Source: Actinomycetes bacterium (lineage in GTDB: Bacteria; Actinomycetota; Acidimicrobiia; Acidimicrobiales; Ilumatobacteraceae). Taken from it: a stretch of DNA of 64,000 nt. Below the pieces are notes generated by a model. The model had not been told where the DNA came from. It did not search any database and saw nothing but the letters and a program-made list of their open reading frames with translations. This document shows, in pieces, positions 58,121-64,000 of this stretch. The stretch lies in NCBI GenBank assembly GCA_029782355.1, contig JAKOUY010000037.1, forward strand, positions 248,001 through 312,000, in the 5' to 3' direction. Numbering within the stretch: the stretch's first letter is position 1; every line of letters starts with the position of its first letter. A program made the translations under genes and the position numbers.

Positions 58121-59099
58121 GGCGGTGGCCGTGCACCTGATCACCGGTGAGGACCAGTCCCTGGTGCTCGACGCGGCCACCTCGCTCGTCCATCAGCTGG
58201 TCGGCGACGGGGACCGTTCGCTGATGGTCGACGACTTCGACGGCGAGGAGTACGACCTGGCCCAGGTGGTCGACGCCGCCCAGACCCCACCGTTGCTCAC
58301 CGAGCGACGGGTCGTCGTGGCTCGCCAGGTCGGGCGGTTCAACGCCGAGCAGGCCGAGCCGCTGATCGACTACCTCGGCGATCCGCTCGACTCCACCGAT
58401 CTGGTGCTGGTGCAGGACGGCGGTCGGCTGCCGAAGCCGGTCGCCGATGCGCTGAGGGCGGCCAAGGTGGTGACCCACGCCACCGCCCCGCCGCCGCGGG
58501 CACGGGAGCGGGGCGAGTGGTACGCCGGGCACATCGAGGCCGCCGGGTTGCGCCTCGACCCCGCCGCAGTCACCCTGCTGTCGGGCTGGTTGGGGGAGGA
58601 CGCCGGGCGCCTCGGCGGGATCCTCGACACGCTGGTGTCGGCCTACGGAACCGGCCGGCGGCTGGGGGTCGACGACGTTCGCCCGTTCCTCGGCGAGGCC
58701 GGTGGCGTGCCCCCGTGGGACCTGACCGACGCCATCGACCGCGGCGACACTCGCGCCGCCCTCGACGTGCTGACCCGGATGACCAGCGCCGGCGAGCGGC
58801 ACCCGTTGCAGGTCATGGCCATCCTGCACAGTCACTACGGCAAGCTGCTGGCCCTCGACGGCTCGGGGGCCCGGGACGAGGCCAGTGCAGCCGCGGCCAT
58901 GGGGATCAAGCCCGGCTTCCCGGCGCGCAAGGCCCTGGAGCAGTTCCGCCGCCTGGGCCCGGCCCAGGTCGGGCGCGCCATGGCGCTGCTGGCCGGCGCC
59001 GATCTCGACCTGCGCGGGGAGAAGGACTGGCCCGACGATCTGGTGATGGAGGTATTGGTCGCCCGGCTGTCGAAGCTGGCCGGGCAGCGGGCCTCCTGA
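58107..59099 (+). CDS. holA: DNA polymerase III delta subunit
   Basis: The clamp-loader wrench that opens the beta sliding clamp. The 330-residue protein begins VHLITGEDQSLVLDAATSLV, contains LLTERRVVVARQVGRF and the clamp-loader core LSGWLGEDAGRLGGILDTL and VPPWDLTDAIDRGDTRAALDVL, and ends with a helical collar domain (MGIKPGFPARKALEQFRRLGP). Start: the ATG at 58107 overlaps the comEC end; GTG codons at 58125 and 58131 are alternatives, the first with GAGG just upstream. The comEA-comEC-holA order is conserved in actinobacteria. A GTGA-loop hairpin follows the stop. Confidence 0.92.
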   Translation: MWQPEAVAVHLITGEDQSLVLDAATSLVHQLVGDGDRSLMVDDFDGEEYDLAQVVDAAQTPPLLTERRVVVARQVGRFNAEQAEPLIDYLGDPLDSTDLVLVQDGGRLPKPVADALRAAKVVTHATAPPPRARERGEWYAGHIEAAGLRLDPAAVTLLSGWLGEDAGRLGGILDTLVSAYGTGRRLGVDDVRPFLGEAGGVPPWDLTDAIDRGDTRAALDVLTRMTSAGERHPLQVMAILHSHYGKLLALDGSGARDEASAAAAMGIKPGFPARKALEQFRRLGPAQVGRAMALLAGADLDLRGEKDWPDDLVMEVLVARLSKLAGQRAS

Positions 59100-59110
59100 G
59101 CGGGCGCGAT

Positions 59111-59128
59111 CGGACCGGTGACGGTCCG
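59111..59128. terminator. Bidirectional hairpin between holA and rpsT
   Basis: CGGACCG, loop GTGA, CGGTCCG: seven pairs with a GNRA-type loop, between two convergent genes. No U-tract. Confidence 0.55.
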
Positions 59129-59132
59129 GCGA

Positions 59133-59393
59133 TCAGCCGGCCTGGGCGGCGGCGATCTTCTTCACCAGGCGGCTCTTGCGACGGGCAGCCTGGTTCTTGT
59201 GGATCACGCCCTTGGCGGCGGCCATGTCGAGGCGCTTGACCGCCAGCCGCAGGGCCTCGGTCTCCTGATCGGTGCCGGCGGCCTTGGCGGCGGTCTTGAC
59301 CCGGGTCTTCAGTTCGCTGCGGACCGCCTTGTTGCGCAGGGCGCGCTTGGCGTTGGTCAGGTTGCGCTTCTTCTGGCTCTTGATGTTCGCCAC
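59133..59393 (-). CDS. rpsT: 30S ribosomal protein S20
   Basis: An 86-residue basic protein that binds 16S rRNA early in small-subunit assembly. [21 protein letters not shown] and [19 protein letters not shown] are diagnostic. The start is a GTG at 59393 with AAGGGA six bases upstream, so unlike many neighbours it has a leader: a TAGCGT -10 box at 59421-59426 implies about 20 bases. It is convergent with holA and divergent from lepA. This matches the arrangement known in mycobacteria. Confidence 0.97.
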   Translation of the reverse strand: MANIKSQKKRNLTNAKRALRNKAVRSELKTRVKTAAKAAGTDQETEALRLAVKRLDMAAAKGVIHKNQAARRKSRLVKKIAAAQAG

Positions 59394-59420
59394 GTTCGTC
59401 CCTTCGAAAACTGCCGGGCA

Positions 59421-59426
59421 ACGCTA
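59421..59426 (-). promoter_or_regulatory. -10 box of rpsT with a short leader
   Basis: TAGCGT on the minus strand, about 27 bases before the GTG, leaving room for the AAGGGA ribosome binding site. Confidence 0.45.
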
Positions 59427-59483
59427 CCAGCGCGGCGGGGAGCACCCCAACCCGCCGCCCCGGGCAGGGCTCGATGCGGCCAG

Positions 59484-59489
59484 TAGCAT
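59484..59489 (+). promoter_or_regulatory. -10 box of lepA
   Basis: TAGCAT, 12 bases before the ATG, implying a leader of about five bases. Confidence 0.4.
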
Positions 59490-59501
59490 GGACCGTCGCC
59501 C

Positions 59502-61286
59502 ATGGACCTCGCCCGAATCCGCAACTTCTCGATCATCGCCCACATCGATCATGGCAAGAGCACGCTGAGCGACCGGATCCTGGAGCTGACCAAGGCGGTG
59601 GACGCCCGGGAGATGCGCTCGCAGTACCTCGACTCGATGGATCTGGAGCGTGAGCGGGGCATCACCATCAAGGCCCAGAACGTGCGCGTCGACTGGAAGG
59701 GCCACACCCTGCACCTGATCGACACGCCCGGGCACGTCGACTTCGGCTACGAGGTCAGCCGCAGCCTGGCGGCCTGCGAGGGGGTGGTCCTGGTGGTCGA
59801 CGCCGCCCAGGGGATCGAGGCCCAGACGCTGGCCAACTGCTACCTGGCGCTGGAGCACGACCTGGAGATCGTCGCCGCGCTGAACAAGATCGACCTGCCG
59901 GCAGCCGACCCGGAGCGCTACGCCCAGGAGATCGAGACGGTCCTCGGGATTCCTGCCGAGGACATCCTGCGGATCAGCGCCAAGACCGGCGAAGGGGTCG
60001 ACGACCTGCTCGATGCGGTGGTCGCCCGGATCCCGGCGCCGACCGGCGACCCGGACGCCCCCCTGCAGGCGTTGATCTTCGACAGCCAGTACGACCAGTA
60101 CCGCGGCGTGGTCAGCAGCATCCGGGTGATGAACGGGCGGATGGCCAGCGGGTCGAGGCTCAGCTTCATGCAGGCCGGGAGCACGCACGAGGCGATCGAG
60201 ATCGGGGTCCGCCGCCCGGCGCCGACGCCGGTGGCCGAGCTCGGGCCCGGCGAGGTCGGCTACCTGATCTCCGGCATCAAGGACGTCGGTCAGGCGCGCA
60301 GCGGCGAGACCATCACCACGGTCAGCCACGGTGCCACCGAGCCGTTGCACGGCTACCGCGACCCGAAGCCGATGGTGTTCTGCGGGCTGTTCCCGATCGA
60401 CGGGGACGACTTCGAGAACCTGCGCGAGAGCCTGGAGAAGCTCAAGCTCAACGACGCGTCGATCAGCTACGCACCGGAGACGTCGGGGGCGCTCGGGTTC
60501 GGGTTCCGCTGCGGGTTCCTCGGCCTGCTGCACATGGAGATCGTCAAGGAGCGCCTGGAGCGCGAGTTCAACCTGGCCCTCATCGCCACCGCCCCCAGCG
60601 TCGAGTACCGGGTGCACAAGACCAACGGCGAGGTCGAACTGGTCGACAACCCGGCCGATCTGCCCATGCCCCAGGCCATCGACCACGTCGAGGAGCCCTA
60701 CTTCCGGGTCAGCATCATCACGCCGAAGGACTACACCGGGGCGCTGATGGACCTGTGCCAGACCCGCCGCGGCGAGCTGAGCAAGCTGGAGTACCTCTCA
60801 CCGGAGCGGGTCGAGTTGCACTACCAGATCCCCCTGGCCGAGGTGGTCGTCGACTTCTTCGACCAGATGAAGAGCCGCACCCAGGGCTACGCCAGCCTCG
60901 ACTACGAGTTGAGCGGGTACCAGCGCAGCAACCTGGTGAAGGTCGACCTGCTGCTGAACGGTCAGCCGGCCGACGCATTTTCCACCATCGTCCATCGCGA
61001 CAAGGCCTTCGACTACGGCCGGCGGATGTGCGAGAAGCTCAAGGAGCTGATCCCCCGGCAGATGTTCGACGTGCCCATCCAGGCGGCCATCGGTGGCAAG
61101 GTCATCGCCCGGGAGACGGTGAAGGCCAAGCGCAAGGACGTGCTGGCCAAGTGCTACGGCGGCGACATCACCCGCAAGCGCAAGCTGCTCGAGAAACAGA
61201 AGGAAGGCAAGAAGCGGATGAAGAACATCGGCCGCGTCGAGGTGCCCCAGGAGGCCTTCATCTCAGCGCTCCGGTTGGAGGAGTAG
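59502..61286 (+). CDS. lepA: Elongation factor 4 (LepA)
   Basis: A 594-residue translational GTPase that acts on stalled or misplaced ribosomes. G1 is [10 protein letters not shown]2/G3 are [10 protein letters not shown] and [12 protein letters not shown]4 is NKIDLP and G5 ISAKTG. LepA-specific C-terminal blocks follow: [38 protein letters not shown] and the basic tail [20 protein letters not shown]. The length is normal and all G motifs are intact. The ATG at 59502 gives the canonical N-terminus [16 protein letters not shown]. The following gene is separated by 80 bases and differs in base composition. Confidence 0.98.
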   Translation: MDLARIRNFSIIAHIDHGKSTLSDRILELTKAVDAREMRSQYLDSMDLERERGITIKAQNVRVDWKGHTLHLIDTPGHVDFGYEVSRSLAACEGVVLVVDAAQGIEAQTLANCYLALEHDLEIVAALNKIDLPAADPERYAQEIETVLGIPAEDILRISAKTGEGVDDLLDAVVARIPAPTGDPDAPLQALIFDSQYDQYRGVVSSIRVMNGRMASGSRLSFMQAGSTHEAIEIGVRRPAPTPVAELGPGEVGYLISGIKDVGQARSGETITTVSHGATEPLHGYRDPKPMVFCGLFPIDGDDFENLRESLEKLKLNDASISYAPETSGALGFGFRCGFLGLLHMEIVKERLEREFNLALIATAPSVEYRVHKTNGEVELVDNPADLPMPQAIDHVEEPYFRVSIITPKDYTGALMDLCQTRRGELSKLEYLSPERVELHYQIPLAEVVVDFFDQMKSRTQGYASLDYELSGYQRSNLVKVDLLLNGQPADAFSTIVHRDKAFDYGRRMCEKLKELIPRQMFDVPIQAAIGGKVIARETVKAKRKDVLAKCYGGDITRKRKLLEKQKEGKKRMKNIGRVEVPQEAFISALRLEE

Positions 61287-61366
61287 CGTTGCTGGCCGCG
61301 TCGTGGTGGGCTGGCGATAAGCCCGGCGACGAAAAGCTCGACGGGGCTTGCGCAGGACTGGACGCG

Positions 61367-62371
61367 ATGAAGCAAGCATGCGACACCGGAAGCGAGCGGC
61401 GTGCGGAGGCGAAGGCAAGCCCGCCCACGGTCACCGTGGTCGCGTTAGCGTTCATGCATGAGAGCTGGATCGAGCAGGCGCTCAAGAGCGTTGTCGAACA
61501 AGTCGGTGTGCAATTCGACATCGTTCTCGTTGACGACTGCTCGACGGACAACACCTTCGGTGTCGCTCAGTCCGCCTTGTCGGATGCCGACGTCCGCGTC
61601 ACGCTGCTCAGGAACGAGGAGAATCTGGGGGTCCCGCGTGCGCTGAACAGGGCCCTCGACTACGCCACTGGTGACTACATCGCACTCATCTCCTGCGACG
61701 ATTGGTGGGATCCTGGGCACCTCGCCGGCTTGGTTGGCCGCCTCTCCACTGAACCGAGCTCGGTCGGGATGGTGTATGGCAACGCTCGCCTGGTGGATGT
61801 CGCCGGGCACCCGATGGGCCGAAAGGTCACCGACCCCGTTTCGGCAGTCAGCTTCGTCGCGCCTTCGCCCGGTGCCCTGCGCGAGGTCATCGAGCGTAAG
61901 AACCTGGTGCCGATCGCCACACTGATCCGTCGGTCGGTATTCCGGGTGATCGGCAGCTTCGACCCCGATCTCTGGGCCGAAGAGCCGGACATCCACCTCC
62001 GCATCGCTTCTCGCTTCGGCATCGTGTTCGAGGACTCGACCACGGTGAACTACCGGCAGCACGGGAGATCGATGTCCGCAACCATGACGGCACGCCGAGT
62101 CGAGTCTCGGTGCCGCACCTACGCGAAGTGGATTCTCTTCGACGATCAGGTCGACCAGGCAGTCGCGGCCCGTCTCCATCAAGGTGCACAGCAGCTCTAC
62201 CGGTTGGGCGAGCGATCCGCAGCCCGTCGGTACCTCCGACTCGCACTCGGGTTGCACGCAACGCCATCGTCCGTGTGGACCGCTGTTTCGATCTGGACGC
62301 ACCGGTCGCCTCGCGTCGTCGAGCTCCCGGATCTTGCACGGAAGCGGGTGCGGAGGATGGTGGCCGGATGA
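61367..62371 (+). CDS. Family 2 glycosyltransferase
   Basis: A 334-residue GT-A-fold glycosyltransferase. VTVVALAFMHESWIEQALKSV opens the nucleotide-sugar fold, IVLVDDCSTDNTF provides the first Asp pair, and ALNRALDYATGDYIALISCDDWWDP the DxD-type motif. DLWAEEPDIHLRIASR probably holds the catalytic base. Start: the ATG at 61367 gives a compact N-terminus; a TTG at 61289 would add 26 unlikely residues. Base composition falls here relative to lepA (one 60-base line, 61501-61560, has 33 G/C), which suggests a different origin. It is probably the first gene of a glycan cluster with the next glycosyltransferase. Donor and acceptor unknown. Confidence 0.85.
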   Translation: MKQACDTGSERRAEAKASPPTVTVVALAFMHESWIEQALKSVVEQVGVQFDIVLVDDCSTDNTFGVAQSALSDADVRVTLLRNEENLGVPRALNRALDYATGDYIALISCDDWWDPGHLAGLVGRLSTEPSSVGMVYGNARLVDVAGHPMGRKVTDPVSAVSFVAPSPGALREVIERKNLVPIATLIRRSVFRVIGSFDPDLWAEEPDIHLRIASRFGIVFEDSTTVNYRQHGRSMSATMTARRVESRCRTYAKWILFDDQVDQAVAARLHQGAQQLYRLGERSAARRYLRLALGLHATPSSVWTAVSIWTHRSPRVVELPDLARKRVRRMVAG

Positions 62372-62499
62372 GGTGTCGCCGGTGCCGTCACCCACGCCGA
62401 GATGGCTTGCTGAGCGGCGCGTCTCCCGATCGGCTCATACAGAGCGGCGCCCTGGATCCGAGGCCCGCGAGGCCCCGCCCATCATGAGGAGACGCTGAG

Positions 62500-63393
62500 G
62501 TGGCCGGCGAGTGGGATGCTCCAATGGTCTCGGTGGTCATGCCAGCGTTCAATCGACAGGGCCTTCTCCTACGCGCTGCGATGAGCGTCCTTGGACAGAC
62601 CTACCCGGCGCTCGAGCTCATCATCGTCGACGATGGGTCGACAGACGCGACCGTCGAGGTGGCTCGATCCATCGCCGATCCCCGAGTCCGTGTCGAGGTG
62701 CTCCCGACGAACTCCGGTGCCCCGGTGGCGCGGAACCGAGGTATCGACCTTGCTCAAGGTGAGTTCGTCGCGTTCATCGATAGCGATGACGAGTGGCTGC
62801 CGGCAAAGCTCGAGAGGCAGGTTCGCGCTGCGTTGGCCACTTCACACGCATCGCTTGTCGTGTGCGGTCGGAAGATCGTCGATCCAGGGGGTGAAGAGCT
62901 CGGCAGACGCGGCACTCCGGCGTCGGGTTGGAGCTTCTTCGCCACCCTCCGCGAGACGTGGTCGCCCTCGACCGTGACCTTTCTCGTGCCCCGATGGGCG
63001 ATCGGAACCGTTCGCTTCGATCCTGAACTCCCATGCCGTCAAGACTTCGACCTCGCCCTGCAGCTCCTCCGGCGAGGCGAGCTGTGTGCGGTTCCGGAAT
63101 CGCTGGCGATCGTTCACCACCACCCCGGCCCTCGGGTCCGCATGGCCTCGATCGCGGCCGCCTACCGGCGTCTGGCGGTGACCTATGCCGACGATCTGGA
63201 GGCTGACACACGATCGTTCGTGCAGTTCCACCTCCGCTGGGCCAGGGCCCTCGCGAACGAAGGCAACCGCGCTGAGGCAGTCCGCATCCTCCTCCGCGCA
63301 TGGAGGCGGGACCCGCAGAACCCGAAGCCGCTCCGGGCCTTGTTCCGGCTGTTCGTCGTCGGTGGCTCTCGACGGGGTGTCACCCGAGCGTGA
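62500..63393 (+). CDS. Family 2 glycosyltransferase
   Basis: A 297-residue GT2 enzyme. VSVVMPAFNRQGLLLRAAMSV, LIIVDDGSTDATVEVA and GEFVAFIDSDDEWLPAKLER are the GT-A markers, with SDDEW the metal-binding DxD region; RFDPELPCRQDFDLALQLLRRG includes the expected catalytic Asp region. The C-terminal part is helical and may form a small repeat (ANEGNRAEAVRILLRAWRRDP). The GTG at 62500 has AGGAG about ten bases upstream. It lies 128 bases after the previous glycosyltransferase and shares its lower GC. The 3' end overlaps the convergent methyltransferase-like gene by 14 bases. Confidence 0.87.
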   Translation: MAGEWDAPMVSVVMPAFNRQGLLLRAAMSVLGQTYPALELIIVDDGSTDATVEVARSIADPRVRVEVLPTNSGAPVARNRGIDLAQGEFVAFIDSDDEWLPAKLERQVRAALATSHASLVVCGRKIVDPGGEELGRRGTPASGWSFFATLRETWSPSTVTFLVPRWAIGTVRFDPELPCRQDFDLALQLLRRGELCAVPESLAIVHHHPGPRVRMASIAAAYRRLAVTYADDLEADTRSFVQFHLRWARALANEGNRAEAVRILLRAWRRDPQNPKPLRALFRLFVVGGSRRGVTRA

Positions 63394-64000
63394 GCCGGGC
63401 CATGCCCTTCTCAGCAGGGAGTCGGGTGCATTCCAGTTCGGGGAACCGGGCGAGCCACAGCTCCAGGGTGCGGAGCTCAGACGGTCGGTCGGCGTCGTCG
63501 AGCACGATGGTCGAGCCCGCTCGGAGTCGGGAGCGGAGAAGCGGCAGCGCCGGATAGCGAGCCAGGTCGCTGGTTGCAGCCGGCGGCCCGTCGACGAACA
63601 GGAGGTCGACCGTCTCGATCCCGTTCAATGAGCCGAGGGAATACCAGGGTTGGCCGCTGAACAGGCCCGGCGCGTCCGGCGGGAGCGGTTCAACCCGCGC
63701 GTAGCGCACGTCGACATTGGCCCCGAGCCCCAGAGAAGTCAGCAGAGCTCGCGTCTTCGCAGCAAACTCGCGGTCGTGATCCAGGCTGACGATGGTGGTG
63801 TCGAGCCCAAGAGCATCGACGGCGAGGGCCATGACGGCAGTGGACAGACCTGAGCCGAGCTCCACCACCGTGGCGGGCTTCTCGGCTGCAACGACGTCCC
63901 AGAGATGAAGGCATGCGTCGGGCGAGGCCGCCCAGCCCCGGAACCCCCGAAGTGCGGGTCGGTCGGAGATGCGCGCCGTCAGGCTGACCAGCGCCTCCGC
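63380..64000 (-). CDS. Class I SAM-dependent methyltransferase-like protein (5' end outside window)
   Basis: A minus-strand frame open for 207 codons from the right edge to its stop at 63380; the N-terminus lies outside. It contains a Rossmann SAM-binding core: VVELGSGLSTAVMALAVD (motif I), TTIVSLDHDREFA (acidic loop), then VDLLFVDGPP and AGSTIVLDDADRP. The D-G-P-P and late D-D-A pattern resembles glycan- and class I O-methyltransferases of sugar clusters. It is convergent with the glycosyltransferase gene. The substrate cannot be told. Confidence 0.78.
   Translation of the reverse strand, partial: AEALVSLTARISDRPALRGFRGWAASPDACLHLWDVVAAEKPATVVELGSGLSTAVMALAVDALGLDTTIVSLDHDREFAAKTRALLTSLGLGANVDVRYARVEPLPPDAPGLFSGQPWYSLGSLNGIETVDLLFVDGPPAATSDLARYPALPLLRSRLRAGSTIVLDDADRPSELRTLELWLARFPELECTRLPAEKGMARLTLG

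Overview
The window is gene-dense, high-GC DNA that reads as a chromosome segment of an Actinomycetota bacterium. The signs are a mycothiol-ligase gene (mshC), several probable F420 proteins (an NADPH:F420 reductase-like gene, a deazaflavin nitroreductase, an LLM-class oxidoreductase), an InhA-like FabI, a wax ester synthase/DGAT, and the comEA-comEC-holA-rpsT-lepA order also known from mycobacteria. At least sixteen genes carry a TANNNT -10 box 6-8 bases before the start codon, the usual layout of leaderless actinobacterial promoters. An Acidimicrobiia-like relative is my guess, not something the sequence proves. I saw no phage, insertion sequence, CRISPR array or rRNA.

Layout. 1-8 kb: a PlsB-type acyltransferase cut by the left edge, a DUF255 thioredoxin-fold protein, InhA-like fabI, F420 reductase, mshC and plsC. 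8-14.4 kb: aldo/keto reductase, D-aminoacylase-like amidohydrolase, thrS, a DUF222-HNH protein and tRNA-Ala(GGC) with its terminator. 14.7-17.1 kb: a small metal-related set made of a cupredoxin lipoprotein, a Met/His-rich secreted protein with a recent internal duplication, and a DUF420-like membrane protein. 17.1-24.2 kb: deazaflavin nitroreductase, a TetR/acyl-CoA-dehydrogenase/SDR operon, and a form-II CoxS-CoxL-CoxM type molybdenum hydroxylase operon.

24.2-36.8 kb is the most coherent block, a neutral-lipid island. The minus-strand run is alpha/beta hydrolase, PlsB, WS/DGAT, a HAD-PlsC fusion and a single-chain LivH-LivM-LivF transporter. A divergent esterase follows, then a livG-gpsA operon. 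Together these could make glycerol-3-phosphate (GpsA), acylate it (PlsB, HAD-PlsC), dephosphorylate it (possibly the HAD domain), form triacylglycerol (WS/DGAT) and cleave esters again (two hydrolases). A Liv-type ABC transporter without a visible binding protein is wired into the same transcript. A perfect 21-base palindrome lies between the two divergent hydrolase genes and a 23-base inverted repeat lies upstream of livG.

37-41.3 kb: AlkB-like dioxygenase, a proline racemase/hydroxyproline epimerase and a dimethylglycine/sarcosine dehydrogenase-like flavoprotein, plausibly osmolyte or amino-acid catabolism. 41.3-45.6 kb: an overlapping operon with a TTAGG-N4-CCTAA box at its promoter, encoding a lipoprotein, an FTR1/EfeU iron permease, a hydantoinase/oxoprolinase-type ATPase and a small membrane-anchored protein. 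45.6-54.8 kb: leuS, a fatty acyl-AMP ligase-like protein, a metallo-beta-lactamase-fold protein, cupin, double SRPBCC protein, LLM oxidoreductase and PAC2 protein. 54.8-61.3 kb: thioredoxin-TPR, an HExxH protein, comEA, a short comEC, holA, rpsT and lepA. From 61.3 kb to the right edge the base composition drops and two family-2 glycosyltransferases and a methyltransferase-like gene begin what may be a glycan island continuing outside the window.
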